A DNA stretch of 64,000 nucleotides, taken from contig NZ_CALISE010000005.1 in the NCBI RefSeq assembly GCF_938041965.1, forward strand, positions 12,941 through 76,940. The letters run 5' to 3'. This stretch comes from an uncultured Mogibacterium sp. GTDB taxonomy: Bacteria > Bacillota > Clostridia > Peptostreptococcales > Anaerovoracaceae. Made by a program: the position numbers and the translations under genes. Positions 53,871-63,880 of the stretch are shown here, piece after piece. The notes under the pieces were generated by a model. The model saw only the letters and a list, made by a program, of their open reading frames with translations. It made no database searches and was not told the origin of the DNA. How positions within the stretch are numbered: the stretch's first letter is position 1; each line of letters opens with the position of its first letter.

Positions 53871-54485
53871 ATGGAAACAGAGTTTAAATTTTGTATTGAT
53901 GACACGTCTCTTGTAGATAAGATTTTAAATGATTCAATGCTTGATGATTATGTTGATCGCAATGCATTAGAAGTAATCGACATGAAGGCGGTTTATTTTG
54001 ATACTGATGATTTAGATCTTCGAAAAGCGGGGATTGCCTATAGGGTTAGGTATGAGAATGATCGTATCACTGCTACAGTCAAGTGGGATAACAAGGTTGA
54101 AGATGGGCTTCACTCCAGAGAAGAGTTCAATTTAGTAATAAACGATGAAAGGTTTGCTATGGAGCCTGATATTGAAGCCTTCGAGTCAAGTGAAGCATAT
54201 GATGTGCTTATCAAGGCGGCAGGAAACAAAAAGCTGAAAGAAGTTATGAAAATGGACTTCACTCGTGAACTTCTCAAAATTGACACAGGTGATTCTATAA
54301 GTGCACTCTCTTTTGATATCGGTACTGTCCATGGGGAGTCAGGAGACGTTCCCATCTCTGAGATGGAGCTCGAATGGTATCACGGAAGTGAAGAAGATTT
54401 TAAGTATATTGCTAACAAACTGGCTGAGAAGTACAATCTCAAAGCGGAGAATATCTCCAAACTTCAGAAGGGCTTCGCAGAATAG
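53871..54485 (+). CDS. CYTH-domain protein
   Basis: A 204-residue member of the CYTH (triphosphate tunnel) family. METEFKF at the start gives the E-x-E-x-K triphosphate-binding motif, and further charged strands (YRVRYENDRITATVKW, FTRELLKI) line the tunnel. Family members hydrolyse inorganic triphosphate or thiamine triphosphate, or make cAMP; this one cannot be assigned to a substrate. GGGAGTTT lies just before the ATG. Confidence 0.85.
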   Translation: METEFKFCIDDTSLVDKILNDSMLDDYVDRNALEVIDMKAVYFDTDDLDLRKAGIAYRVRYENDRITATVKWDNKVEDGLHSREEFNLVINDERFAMEPDIEAFESSEAYDVLIKAAGNKKLKEVMKMDFTRELLKIDTGDSISALSFDIGTVHGESGDVPISEMELEWYHGSEEDFKYIANKLAEKYNLKAENISKLQKGFAE

Positions 54486-54560
54486 ATTCTGTCAAGTTAC
54501 ACATTTATAACATAATATCAACATTAATTATTTAAGGAATAAAATTTAGGAGGATATATA

Positions 54561-55877
54561 ATGAACACTAATCTGATCTCAAAGGAAAACAACATCGCTA
54601 AATTCACCCTCGTGTTTACAGCTGACGAGTTCGAGGATGCTATTGTAGACGCATATAAGAAGAACAAGGATAAGTTCTCTATAGACGGATTCCGCAAGGG
54701 TAAGGCACCTAGAAAAATCATCGAGAATAACTACGGAGAGGATATCTTCTATGATGAGGCTTTAAACGGTCTTCTCAACAAGGCATATCCAGAAGCAGTA
54801 GTAGAACTTGATCTTGAGGTCGTTGCTAACCCACAGCTTGAGGTTGGAGAGGTTAAGAAGGGTGAGGACGTGACAGTTACTGCAACTGTGCAGCTTTTCC
54901 CAGAGGTTGAAGTTAAGAACTACAAGAATCTTGAGGTAACAAAGGTTGCAACAGAGGTTACTGATGCAGATGTTGACGCAGATTTAGAGAGAATTCAGAA
55001 GAGCCAGGCTAGACTTGAGACAGTTGAAGGCCGTAAGACTCAGGATGGAGATACAGTTGTTATCGATTTTGATGGATCCATCGATGGAAAGCATTTCGAT
55101 GGCGGAAAGGCAGAAAATTTTGAGCTTAAGCTGGGTTCTGGACAGTTCATTCCAGGTTTTGAAGATCAGTTAATCGGCAAGGATGCTGGTGAGGAAGTAG
55201 AAGTTAGAGTTATATTCCCAGAGAACTACAATGCAAAAGATCTTGCTGGTAAGGATGCTCTATTTGAGACAAAGATTCACGAGATTAAGGTAGAAGTTCT
55301 TCCTGAGATTGACGATGAATTAGCAAGCGATGTAAGTGAGTTTGAGACACTAGCAGAACTAAAGGCTGATGTTAAGAAGAATCTTGAAAAGAATGCAAAG
55401 GATAGAGACGAAGCGCAGATGAAGAATGAGCTTCTAGATAAGCTTTGCGAAGTTAACGAAGTAGAAGTTCCTGCAGCGATGGTGGAGGAAGAGATCGATA
55501 GAATGGTTAACGAGATGAACCAGCAGCTCGCTTACCAGGGCCTGTCTCTAGACCAGTACATGCAGCTTCTCGGACAGACAATTAAGGATGTTAGAGAAGG
55601 AGCAAGAGAAGATGCTAAGAAGAGAGTTGCTATGAGAATTCTCATCAGAGCAGTTGTTGCCAAGGAAGGTATCGAGGCTACTGAAGCTGAGCTAGAGGAA
55701 GAGCTACAGAAATTTGCTGAACAGTATGGTCAGTCTATCGAACAGGTTAAAAAGGTTATGGGTGAAGAAAATCTAAGATTCTTCGCTGAAGATGTTAAGA
55801 CACGCAAGGCAATCGACTTCATGTTCGATAACGCTAAGCTAGTAGAGAAGAAGGAAGAGGCAGAGGAGAGCAAGTAA
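54561..55877 (+). CDS. tig: Trigger factor
   Basis: A 438-residue ribosome-bound chaperone. The N-terminal ribosome-binding domain has the signature [17 protein letters not shown] near residue 40 (the canonical GFRKGKAP core). The FKBP-type peptidyl-prolyl isomerase domain follows at about 155-240 ([20 protein letters not shown]), and the C-terminal helical domain is acidic. AGGAGG precedes the ATG. It opens the tig-clpP-clpX-lon-ysxC order. Confidence 0.96.
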   Translation: MNTNLISKENNIAKFTLVFTADEFEDAIVDAYKKNKDKFSIDGFRKGKAPRKIIENNYGEDIFYDEALNGLLNKAYPEAVVELDLEVVANPQLEVGEVKKGEDVTVTATVQLFPEVEVKNYKNLEVTKVATEVTDADVDADLERIQKSQARLETVEGRKTQDGDTVVIDFDGSIDGKHFDGGKAENFELKLGSGQFIPGFEDQLIGKDAGEEVEVRVIFPENYNAKDLAGKDALFETKIHEIKVEVLPEIDDELASDVSEFETLAELKADVKKNLEKNAKDRDEAQMKNELLDKLCEVNEVEVPAAMVEEEIDRMVNEMNQQLAYQGLSLDQYMQLLGQTIKDVREGAREDAKKRVAMRILIRAVVAKEGIEATEAELEEELQKFAEQYGQSIEQVKKVMGEENLRFFAEDVKTRKAIDFMFDNAKLVEKKEEAEESK

Positions 55878-55915
55878 GCTCTCAGTTAGAATATCTGCCA
55901 TATGGAGGAAGCATA

Positions 55916-56509
55916 GTGAGTTTAATACCTTACGTAGTTGAACAGACTGGTGGCGGTGAGCGTAGCTACGATATCTATTCTAGATTGCTCAAAGATAGGA
56001 TTATCTTTATAGATCAAGAGATAGATGATCATCTTGCGAGCGTTGTCGTCGCACAGCTATTGTTTCTAGAGGCTGAGGATCCTGAGAAGGATATTAATAT
56101 TTATATCAATTCACCAGGTGGCTCCGTAACGGCGGGCATGGGTATCTACGATACGATGAAGTACGTAAAGCCTGACATCGCTACTATATGCTTTGGAATG
56201 GCTGCAAGCATGGGAGCCGTTCTCATGACTGCCGGCACTAAGGGAAAGCGTTTTGCGCTACCTAATGCCGAGATAATGATTCACCAACCACTCGGTGGAG
56301 CAAAAGGGCAGGCGTCGGATATCAAGATTCAGGCAGAGTGGATGCAGAAGACAAAGGAAAAGCTCAATAAGATACTTTCTGAAGCGACAGGTCAACCTTA
56401 TGAAACAATATTAAGGGACACCGATAGAGATAACTTTATGTCGGCTTCAGAGGCGGTAGAGTATGGCCTTGTAGATAAGGTTCTATCTAAAGATGAATTG
56501 AGCAGATAA
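55916..56509 (+). CDS. clpP: ATP-dependent Clp protease proteolytic subunit
   Basis: A 197-residue serine protease starting at GTG behind GGAGG. The catalytic Ser lies in [12 protein letters not shown] and the His in [11 protein letters not shown]; the Asp is in the C-terminal [14 protein letters not shown] stretch. The protein forms the double heptamer that degrades substrates handed on by ClpX, whose gene follows 13 bases later. Confidence 0.96.
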   Translation: MSLIPYVVEQTGGGERSYDIYSRLLKDRIIFIDQEIDDHLASVVVAQLLFLEAEDPEKDINIYINSPGGSVTAGMGIYDTMKYVKPDIATICFGMAASMGAVLMTAGTKGKRFALPNAEIMIHQPLGGAKGQASDIKIQAEWMQKTKEKLNKILSEATGQPYETILRDTDRDNFMSASEAVEYGLVDKVLSKDELSR

Positions 56510-56522
56510 CTGGAGGTAGAGC

Positions 56523-57794
56523 TTGGATAACAACCACAATCCAAATGAATTAGTTTGCTCTTTCTGTGGCAAGACTAGCTCCCAGGTTAGACGTATAATC
56601 GTAGGTCAGGATGTAAATATCTGTAACGAATGCATTGAACTATGCTCGGAGCTCCTCAAGGAAGATGGGGTGACGGGGGAAGTGCAAGAGACGCTGACTA
56701 CGCTACCAACTCCAAAGGAGATTGCCAGAGAGCTGGGAGAATATGTGATAGAGCAGGAGGCTGCAAAGAAGAGCCTTGCTGTAGCTGTCTACAACCACTA
56801 TAAGAGAATTAAATACTTAGAGCAAAATGCGGGTGAGAAGAATAACGAGGCGGTTGAGCTTCAGAAGAGCAATGTTCTGATGCTTGGTCCAACAGGTAGC
56901 GGTAAGACACTGCTAGCACAGACGTTGGCGCGTATTCTAAATGTTCCGTTTGCAATTGTTGATGCCACGTCACTAACTGAAGCTGGGTATGTCGGCGAAG
57001 ATGTGGAGAACATTCTCCTCAGACTGTACCAGGCGGCAGATGGTGATCTAGATAGAGCGCAAAAGGGAATAATCTATATCGATGAAATCGACAAAATTGC
57101 TCGCAAATCCGAAAATACATCTATTACTAGAGATGTAAGCGGTGAAGGAGTACAGCAAGCACTTCTAAAGATCATCGAAGGAACGGTAGCGAATGTGCCA
57201 CCGCAAGGCGGACGAAAGCATCCAATGCAAGAATTCATACATTTTGATACTAAGGATGTGCTATTTATTTGTGGAGGTGCTTTTGCGGGACTTTCGACAA
57301 TAATAAAGCGTAGGCTTGGAAGCAAAGTTATCGGATTTAATGGCACAAATGATTCTACTCACGATATCGACGAGAAGGTAATTTTGTCGATGGTGGAGCC
57401 GGAGGATTTGCTGAAGTTCGGAATTATCCCTGAACTGATAGGAAGACTTCCTGTAATCGTTTCACTTGATGAACTGAGCGAAGAAGCTCTTAGCAAAATC
57501 ATGAAGGAGCCTCGTAATTCGCTAATAAAACAGTATACGACCATGCTTGCTATGGATAACATTGAGCTAGAAGTTGAAGAAGATGCAATTTCTGCCATTG
57601 CTAATAAGGCAATTGAACTTAAGACAGGTGCTAGAGGCCTGCGAGGGATATTTGAGAGCATGATGACAGATGTCATGTATGAATTGCCGTCAAGAAATGA
57701 TGTGCATAAGTGCATTGTCACTAAGGAGACTGTCGAAAAGGGTACTATGCCTATTTTAGTGACAGATTCTGAAAGTAAGGAAAAAGACGCATAA
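56523..57794 (+). CDS. clpX: ATP-dependent Clp protease ATP-binding subunit
   Basis: A 423-residue AAA+ unfoldase, start TTG behind GGAGG. The N-terminal zinc finger is [17 protein letters not shown] and CNECIELC. Walker A is GPTGSGKT (about residue 122), Walker B is [11 protein letters not shown], and the GAFAGL ClpP/pore-type region and the C-terminal [10 protein letters not shown] sensor are present. It presents unfolded proteins to ClpP. Confidence 0.96.
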   Translation: MDNNHNPNELVCSFCGKTSSQVRRIIVGQDVNICNECIELCSELLKEDGVTGEVQETLTTLPTPKEIARELGEYVIEQEAAKKSLAVAVYNHYKRIKYLEQNAGEKNNEAVELQKSNVLMLGPTGSGKTLLAQTLARILNVPFAIVDATSLTEAGYVGEDVENILLRLYQAADGDLDRAQKGIIYIDEIDKIARKSENTSITRDVSGEGVQQALLKIIEGTVANVPPQGGRKHPMQEFIHFDTKDVLFICGGAFAGLSTIIKRRLGSKVIGFNGTNDSTHDIDEKVILSMVEPEDLLKFGIIPELIGRLPVIVSLDELSEEALSKIMKEPRNSLIKQYTTMLAMDNIELEVEEDAISAIANKAIELKTGARGLRGIFESMMTDVMYELPSRNDVHKCIVTKETVEKGTMPILVTDSESKEKDA

Positions 57795-57814
57795 AATTTC
57801 AAATGATATCTCAG

Positions 57815-57840
57815 GGCGGCATTAATCTTTTGATGCCGTC
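57815..57840 (+). terminator. Weak hairpin between clpX and lon
   Basis: GGCGGCAT at 57815-57822 pairs with ATGCCGTC at 57833-57840 (one wobble), followed by only TTGTGG. It may reduce readthrough into lon. Confidence 0.4.
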
Positions 57841-57868
57841 TTGTGGTATAGGGACTTAAGGAGGGAGT

Positions 57869-60214
57869 ATGAAAGTTAGAGTACCATTCATACCACTTAG
57901 GGGACAGACCTTCTTTCCAAATACAATAGTTGGATTTGATATTGGAAGAGACAAGTCTCTGAAATCGCTAGATGCTGCCATGAGTGAGGACAAGTATCTC
58001 GTAGTAGCAACTCAAAAAGATGTTTCTGTAAATGCACCAAAAGAAGAAGATATCTTCACAACTGGTGTAGAAATTCGTGTAAAGCAAATTATAAAACGCC
58101 ATGAAGAGTATGTGAGAGTGCTGGCAGAGTGTGGAAACCGCGTTAAGCTTTCTGCTGTTTATGACGAAGATGACACACTATATTGCGATTATGAAGTGTG
58201 TGATGCAATTTCTCAAGATGATGATGAGCTAAATGTTATGGCTCTTGTAAGAGTGCTTAAGGAGACTTACTTCAGTTATGTCGAGATGAGTAACTCCGGA
58301 GAAGCCTCTGCACGCGCTCTAATAGATGGGGTAGAAGATCCAGTAGAACTCGCCTACACTATAGCGGGAGAACTTGCTGTGCCGTTTGATGTTCTGCAAG
58401 GACTACTAGAGTTGAATTCAGTAAATGAGTTAATAGAACAGCTTATTGAGACAATTTCTAGGGAAAACGAGGTTTTGACACTAACAAAGCGCATTAACAA
58501 TCGTGTTATGCAAAATATGAATAAAGGTCAACGTGAGTATTATCTACGTGAACAGCTGAATGTCATCAAAGAAGAACTTGGCGAGAATGATGATGATACT
58601 GATGATGAGGCGAATGGATGGCTTAAAAAGCTCGATGAACTTAAATTAGATGAGAAGGTTGATGAAAAGCTTCGCAAGGAAATCAGCAAATTCCGTAAGA
58701 TGAATATGATGAGTCCTGACGCAAACGTGAGCAGGACCTATATAGAGACGATTTTAGAGCTCCCTTGGAACGAAGAGTCAAAGGTTAACACCAACATAAG
58801 AAAAGCTGAAAAAACGCTTAATAATGAGCATTATGGCCTAACGAAGGTCAAGGAGAGAATTATTGAGCAGCTAGCTGTTATGCACCTTACCAAGGGTGCA
58901 AAGGGACCTATTATCTGCCTTGTTGGACCTCCAGGAGTCGGAAAGACTTCTATTGCACGTTCAATTGCTCATGCTACTAATAGGGAGTTTGTGAGGATGT
59001 CGCTAGGTGGAGTTCGTGATGAGGCAGAGATTAGAGGCCATAGACGCACCTATGTTGGTGCCATTCCTGGCAGGGTTATCAATAACTTCATAGAAGCAGG
59101 AACAAATAACCCGCTCTTCTTGCTGGATGAGATCGATAAGATTGGAAGCGATTTCAGAGGAGATCCTGCATCGGCACTACTTGAAGTACTTGATCCAGAA
59201 CAGAACAAGACGTTTACGGATCATTATCTTGAAGTGCCATTTGATCTGTCGAGAGCGATGTTTATAACCACTGCAAATACAACGCAGACCATTCCAAGAG
59301 CTCTGCTCGACAGGATGGAAATCATTGAGCTCTCGAGTTATATCGAAGAGGAAAAGGTCCATATTGCTGAAGATTATCTGATTCCAAAGCAGCTTAAAGA
59401 GCATGCTATACGGAAGAGTCAACTCGCGTTCTCCGAATCATCAATTCGCGACATAATCAACTATTACACGCGAGAGGCTGGTGTTCGTAATCTTGAGCGT
59501 GCAATCGGATCGATTTGCCGTAAGGTTGCGAAAAACATTGTAACCGAGAAAAAGCACAAGTACTTGATTACATCCAGAAACCTCGAGAAGTATCTGGGTA
59601 AAAAGATATTTAGAGAGGATCTTGATGATTTAAGTCCTCAGGTTGGTGTGACAACTGGTATGGCATGGACCGCTGTTGGAGGTGTAACTCTTGAGATCGA
59701 AACGATCAAGATGCCGGGAAGTGGGAAACTCATACTGACTGGTCAGATGGGCGACGTGATGAAGGAGTCAGCGCAGGCTGCTCTGGGATATATAAGATCC
59801 GTCGCTTCGAAGTACAACATTCCAGATAGTATATTTAAGGATAATGATATTCAGGTTCACATTCCTGAAGGTGCAACTCCAAAAGACGGACCGTCAGCAG
59901 GCGTAACGATGTGCTCAGCTCTTTTCTCTACTTTGTCTGGCAAAAAGGTTAGGAGAGACGTCGCTATGACTGGTGAAATAACACTGATGGGAATGATATT
60001 GCCCGTTGGTGGCATCAAGGAGAAAGTGCTCGCAGCTTACAGGCAGGGTATCAGAAATATACTTTTACCTGCTGACAACAAGCGCGATATTGAAGAAATA
60101 CCGTTATCAGTTCGTAAGAAACTCGATTTTGTATTCCTTGAGACAGTTGAGGATGCATTTAAAGAGATCATCCTTGAGGACGAGGATAGCAAAAAACATG
60201 ATAACAGCAAGTAA
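57869..60214 (+). CDS. lon: ATP-dependent protease La
   Basis: A 781-residue Lon protease. The N-terminal substrate domain starts VPFIPLRGQTFFPNTIVGF. Walker A is GPPGVGKTS (about residue 353) and Walker B is PLFLLDEIDKIG. The Ser-Lys protease centre is in TPKDGPSAGVTMCSA (Ser near residue 675) with the Lys in GGIKEKVLAAYR. Full length. AAGGAGGGAG precedes the ATG. Confidence 0.96.
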   Translation: MKVRVPFIPLRGQTFFPNTIVGFDIGRDKSLKSLDAAMSEDKYLVVATQKDVSVNAPKEEDIFTTGVEIRVKQIIKRHEEYVRVLAECGNRVKLSAVYDEDDTLYCDYEVCDAISQDDDELNVMALVRVLKETYFSYVEMSNSGEASARALIDGVEDPVELAYTIAGELAVPFDVLQGLLELNSVNELIEQLIETISRENEVLTLTKRINNRVMQNMNKGQREYYLREQLNVIKEELGENDDDTDDEANGWLKKLDELKLDEKVDEKLRKEISKFRKMNMMSPDANVSRTYIETILELPWNEESKVNTNIRKAEKTLNNEHYGLTKVKERIIEQLAVMHLTKGAKGPIICLVGPPGVGKTSIARSIAHATNREFVRMSLGGVRDEAEIRGHRRTYVGAIPGRVINNFIEAGTNNPLFLLDEIDKIGSDFRGDPASALLEVLDPEQNKTFTDHYLEVPFDLSRAMFITTANTTQTIPRALLDRMEIIELSSYIEEEKVHIAEDYLIPKQLKEHAIRKSQLAFSESSIRDIINYYTREAGVRNLERAIGSICRKVAKNIVTEKKHKYLITSRNLEKYLGKKIFREDLDDLSPQVGVTTGMAWTAVGGVTLEIETIKMPGSGKLILTGQMGDVMKESAQAALGYIRSVASKYNIPDSIFKDNDIQVHIPEGATPKDGPSAGVTMCSALFSTLSGKKVRRDVAMTGEITLMGMILPVGGIKEKVLAAYRQGIRNILLPADNKRDIEEIPLSVRKKLDFVFLETVEDAFKEIILEDEDSKKHDNSK

Positions 60215-60231
60215 GTAATGAGGTTTTAGAG

Positions 60232-60831
60232 ATGCAGATAAATAAATCCGAACTCGAAGCAGTCGCAGTCAAACCTATGCAATACCCTGAACCTAGTGTG
60301 CCAGAGATAGCTTTTGCGGGTAGGTCAAATGTAGGTAAATCGTCACTGCTTAACTTGCTGACTAGAAGAAAAAATCTAGCAAGAGTTAGCGGCAGCCCTG
60401 GCAAGACTAGGACTATCAATTTTTATAGGATAAATGATGAGTTCAGGATCGTCGATTTGCCAGGATATGGTTATGCAAGAGTTTCAAAATCTGAGTCTGA
60501 GAAGTGGGGGGCGATGATGGAAAGCTATCTCGAGAATAGAGAAGGCCTCCTCAAGGTGATTCAGCTAGTAGATATCAGGCATAAACCTTCTGCGCAGGAT
60601 GTTCAGATGTATGATTATCTTAAGTATTTCAATTTAGATGGCATTGTTGTGGCAACGAAAGCTGACAAAGTGTCATCTAATCAGCGTAGTAAAAATATCT
60701 TAGAAATCCGAAAGACTTTAGGTATGAGTAAGTCGGATAAGATTATTCCGGTAAGTGCACTCAAGAAATCAGGGCATGAAGCTCTATTAGATGAAATCGA
60801 GAATTTGCTGGGAAACTACGAGAGAATATAA
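60232..60831 (+). CDS. ysxC: Ribosome biogenesis GTP-binding protein YsxC/EngB
   Basis: A 199-residue GTPase. G1 is GRSNVGKSSLLNLL, G3 is VDLPGYGYARVS, and G4 is VATKADKV. It takes part in late assembly of the 50S subunit. It begins 17 bases after lon, in the usual Firmicute order. Confidence 0.95.
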   Translation: MQINKSELEAVAVKPMQYPEPSVPEIAFAGRSNVGKSSLLNLLTRRKNLARVSGSPGKTRTINFYRINDEFRIVDLPGYGYARVSKSESEKWGAMMESYLENREGLLKVIQLVDIRHKPSAQDVQMYDYLKYFNLDGIVVATKADKVSSNQRSKNILEIRKTLGMSKSDKIIPVSALKKSGHEALLDEIENLLGNYERI

Positions 60832-60888
60832 TAATTTAACGTAGTTAAGAAATGTATACCGTTATTATTGTTAAAGTGGAGGGAACAA

Positions 60889-61440
60889 ATGGCTAATATT
60901 AAGGCTTCGGAAAGTGGAATTTTTGGGAAAATCCTATATACTGAAGAGCAGATCAGAGGGCGTGCTAAGGAGCTTGCAGAGCAGATTTCTAAGGACTTTG
61001 AAGGAGAGGAGCTCATAGTAATAGGCACGCTTAAGGGCTCTGTACTGTGGATGTGTGATCTGTTAAAGGAACTGACTATAGATACGAGCATAGATTTTAT
61101 CAAGGCTAGCAGCTACGGCTCAAGTACTACAAGCTCTGGAGTCGTTAAGATTAAGATGGATACGGATATGAATCTATACCATAAGAATGTGCTTGTCATT
61201 GAGGATATCGTCGATACTGGTACTACTCTTACTTTCCTGCTCGAGAAGCTTAAGGAGAGAAATCCCAAGACCATTAAGGTTTGCACAATGCTTGACAAGC
61301 CATCACGCCGAACAACTGGTTTTGTAGCAGATTATATAGGATTTACTGTCGATGATTTATTCATAATTGGTTATGGCCTTGATTTTGATCAGAAGTATAG
61401 AGGACTTCCGTATATTAGCTATCTTCAGCCTGAAGAATAA
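60889..61440 (+). CDS. hpt: Hypoxanthine phosphoribosyltransferase
   Basis: A 183-residue purine-salvage enzyme. The PRPP-binding loop is VLVIEDIVDTGTTLTFLL, with IGTLKGSVLWMCDLL and the SSYGSSTTSSG flexible loop before it. The start at 60889 is supported by GGAGGG eight bases upstream; an in-frame ATG at 60868 has no binding site. A strong terminator follows. Confidence 0.94.
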   Translation: MANIKASESGIFGKILYTEEQIRGRAKELAEQISKDFEGEELIVIGTLKGSVLWMCDLLKELTIDTSIDFIKASSYGSSTTSSGVVKIKMDTDMNLYHKNVLVIEDIVDTGTTLTFLLEKLKERNPKTIKVCTMLDKPSRRTTGFVADYIGFTVDDLFIIGYGLDFDQKYRGLPYISYLQPEE

Positions 61441-61481
61441 CGCATGAAAACTTCTTAAAGAATAACTTTTTTAGATTATTT

Positions 61482-61503
61482 TGGACCTGTTTATACAGGT
61501 CCA
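61482..61503 (+). terminator. Terminator after hpt
   Basis: TGGACCTGT at 61482-61490 pairs with ACAGGTCCA at 61495-61503, loop TTAT, then TTTATTTTTTT. Confidence 0.85.
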
Positions 61504-61555
61504 TTTATTTTTTTCTGTTTTTTTCTTAGACTTGATGTGTAAAGGAGGAATATGT

Positions 61556-61894
61556 ATGAAAGAATATCAATATCGAATTGAAGGTGAGCGATGTCTCCCT
61601 AGAGAGGTTTATTACCAATGCGTGTGGATGATTCGCGATATGGAGCGATTAGAGAAAATCGCTATGAGTTCCAATTATGAATCTGGACAGGATCATAGGA
61701 TAGATGATGCAATTGTTAAGCTTGATTGTCTTAAGAGAGCCCTTGAAGAGATACCTGATTATTATAGGCAAGGAGTGATTAGCAGTGTCAAGATCAGAGG
61801 CGGTGGCTTCGATGATTTCGCTCATATCAACACATGGAAGAAGTGGAAGATGAGATTCATGAATGCGTTTGCCGCCAATCTTGGACTTTATTAG
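61556..61894 (+). CDS. Unknown small protein, 112 residues
   Basis: I do not recognise it. The start at 61556 (MKEYQYRIEGERCLPREVYY) has AAAGGAGGAA upstream; a longer reading through the terminator T-run is unlikely. It is soluble, rich in Arg and Met, with a helical centre (IDDAIVKLDCLKRALEEIPD) and an aromatic C-terminus. It stands alone between a terminator and a 367-base gap. Confidence 0.7.
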   Translation: MKEYQYRIEGERCLPREVYYQCVWMIRDMERLEKIAMSSNYESGQDHRIDDAIVKLDCLKRALEEIPDYYRQGVISSVKIRGGGFDDFAHINTWKKWKMRFMNAFAANLGLY

Positions 61895-62261
61895 TGCCAT
61901 TTAGGCAAATTACGATATGAAAATCATTTATATATTCATGAGTTCGAATTTGTTTTCATTACTCGTTCGAATTTCGTTTAGTTAAAGATGTGCTGAAGGG
62001 GAAATCTTTCAGTGATACTATTAATGCGTATCTTATTTCTTGCGCATGTGCGTGTGTGAATATGAGAGCAACACATAATTTTTAATTTGCAAAATCCCTC
62101 GAATTTAAGTAAAATTACGAGGGATTTTTTATATTTTTAGAAAATGCGTAAATTTCAAGCGAAAATTCAAGCTTTTTTGTATTTTTTAAGTATAATGGCA
62201 TGTTATTCATATAATCTGTGATAAAGTTATATTAGTAAATGGAGGGTATACAGGAATATTT
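61895..62261. other. 367-base gap with a repeated GTTCGAATTT and a terminator
   Basis: No gene of reasonable length is visible. Two GTTCGAATTT copies lie about 20 bases apart near 61945-61975. A strong terminator is at 62091-62128. TATAAT at 62191-62196 could be the -10 box of the NUDIX gene, but its -35 is poor. Confidence 0.5.
62091..62128 (+). terminator. Terminator in the gap before the NUDIX gene
   Basis: AAAATCCCTCG at 62091-62101 pairs with CGAGGGATTTT at 62118-62128, with an inner AATTT/AAATT pairing and a following T-run. Its distance from the preceding gene (about 200 bases) is long. Confidence 0.7.
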
Positions 62262-62798
62262 ATGGCTTATGAAGAAAAAACATTAGAGTCGGATATTGTA
62301 TACAAAGGGAAGATTTTTGACATAAGAAGGGATAAGATTATAGCAGTAAATGACAAGATCTCATATAGAGATATTGTCGTACATGGGGGAGCTGCTGTAC
62401 TTATACCGATTACAGAAGATGGGAAAATAGTATTTGTAAAACAATGGCGACAGGCTCTCAAAAGACAGGTTATCGAACTTCCGGCAGGAAAAGTCGATCC
62501 TGGAGAGTCGTTTGAGGATGCAGCAAAGCGTGAACTCAGAGAAGAGACGGGATATTCGGCGGGACGAATGGTTAAGCTCTTTCGAATGGCTCCATGCGTT
62601 GGATATTCTGAAGAGATACTTGAGTTTTATGCTTGTCATAATCTCAGCCCAGGGAAAACCGATTTCGATGAGACAGAGGATATCGATATCGTTCAGATGG
62701 CACCTGATGAGGTCATTAGAAGGATAATGTCCGGGGATATTGAAGATGGCAAGACGGTTGCAGGTGTACTGTTTGCTAGAAGTGCGGGAATTATCTAA
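62262..62798 (+). CDS. ADP-ribose pyrophosphatase-type NUDIX hydrolase
   Basis: A 178-residue NUDIX protein. The box is PAGKVDPGESFEDAAKRELR followed by EETGYSAG, matching G-x5-E-x7-R-E-x-x-E-E-x-G. KIVFVKQWRQALKRQVIELP upstream and the proline after the box fit ADP-ribose pyrophosphatases, which clear ADP-ribose. It precedes the tyrosine recombinase gene by 35 bases, a common pairing in Firmicutes. Confidence 0.9.
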   Translation: MAYEEKTLESDIVYKGKIFDIRRDKIIAVNDKISYRDIVVHGGAAVLIPITEDGKIVFVKQWRQALKRQVIELPAGKVDPGESFEDAAKRELREETGYSAGRMVKLFRMAPCVGYSEEILEFYACHNLSPGKTDFDETEDIDIVQMAPDEVIRRIMSGDIEDGKTVAGVLFARSAGII

Positions 62799-62833
62799 AT
62801 CGGGTGCGTATAGTTATAACGGGGGGTTAGGTT

Positions 62834-63715
62834 ATGATTAATGAATTTATTACGTATCTAAGGGATACAAAAGGTAAAGCTGATAATACTTTAGTGGCTT
62901 ACAAGAGGGACGTTATCTCATTTGCGAAATTCCTTGAAGGTCATAGTGGTAGAGAACTAGCAGAATGCAAGGAAAGCGATTCAATTGCATATATTTTAGA
63001 GTTAAATAATGCAAACAAGTCAAAAGCGACGATCAATCGCAAACTTTCATCACTCAGAACATTTTACGATTATGGGATTGAAACTGGTGAAGTTACGGAG
63101 AATCCTTTCTCTAAGATCAAATCTGCAAAGAACGATAAGAGACAGATTGAATTCTTGTCAATTGAAGAGGTTGAGAAGCTTCTGTCGCTTCCAGATCAGA
63201 CTGTAAAAGGAATTAGAGATACAGCTCTGTTTGAGTTCATGTATGGAACAGGCGCTAGAGTAACTGAGGTCGTGCGTCTCCAGTTCGAGGATGTTAATCT
63301 CAAGATGAATTTTGTAACTCTTCGTGATGGCGAGGGAGAGAGCAGAATCGTACCTCTTGGTTCGTATGCGCAGAAAGCTCTTAGAAGGTACAGAGACACG
63401 GCGTATTCTGGTCTGGCTCGTACAGAGGTTACGGATGATAGCTATGTGTTTATCAATTTTAGAGGACAGCCACTAACCAGGCAGGGAATTTGGAAGATGC
63501 TGAAGGAATACGGTGCGATAATTGGCATAGAAGATCGCATGACTCCACAGATTCTAAGAAATAGCTTCGCAGTGCATATTTTGCAAAATGGTGGTGACCT
63601 TAAGACACTCCAGGAGCTCATGGGATTTGATGATATGTCCGTAGGTATTGCTTATCTATCTGTGACAAATATTAGAATAAAAGACGTATACAGCAGGACG
63701 CATCCAAGAGCATAA
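62834..63715 (+). CDS. XerD-like tyrosine recombinase with altered catalytic residues
   Basis: A 293-residue protein aligned over its whole length with XerD: N-terminal SAM-like DNA-binding domain (about 1-85) and catalytic domain. By alignment with the XerD consensus the first Arg (GTGARVTE), the second Arg (LRNSFAVH) and the Tyr (IAYLSV) are kept. The Lys in the beta-hairpin (GKG in XerD) is missing (DGEGES), the His of H-x-x-R reads TPQILR, and the second His of GH reads MGF. It keeps the family ending HPRA. It may still bind DNA, but full activity is doubtful. It is the last gene before a terminator. Confidence 0.8.
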   Translation: MINEFITYLRDTKGKADNTLVAYKRDVISFAKFLEGHSGRELAECKESDSIAYILELNNANKSKATINRKLSSLRTFYDYGIETGEVTENPFSKIKSAKNDKRQIEFLSIEEVEKLLSLPDQTVKGIRDTALFEFMYGTGARVTEVVRLQFEDVNLKMNFVTLRDGEGESRIVPLGSYAQKALRRYRDTAYSGLARTEVTDDSYVFINFRGQPLTRQGIWKMLKEYGAIIGIEDRMTPQILRNSFAVHILQNGGDLKTLQELMGFDDMSVGIAYLSVTNIRIKDVYSRTHPRA

Positions 63716-63719
63716 AATG

Positions 63720-63739
63720 AAGCCCGCAGAAGCGGGCTT
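63720..63739 (+). terminator. Terminator after the XerD-like gene
   Basis: AAGCCCGC at 63720-63727 pairs with GCGGGCTT at 63732-63739, loop AGAA, then a T-run. Confidence 0.88.
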
Positions 63740-63880
63740 TTTTAATAGAAATGCTTTTAACCCTTGCAATACTATGTGCATTAGTCAATGATGTGAGACC
63801 TAATCTGTAAAAAAGAAAAAGGTCGTATGATATCATAGAATGGATTTTACCAAAGTGAGTGATAACGTTATTCGAAGAAG

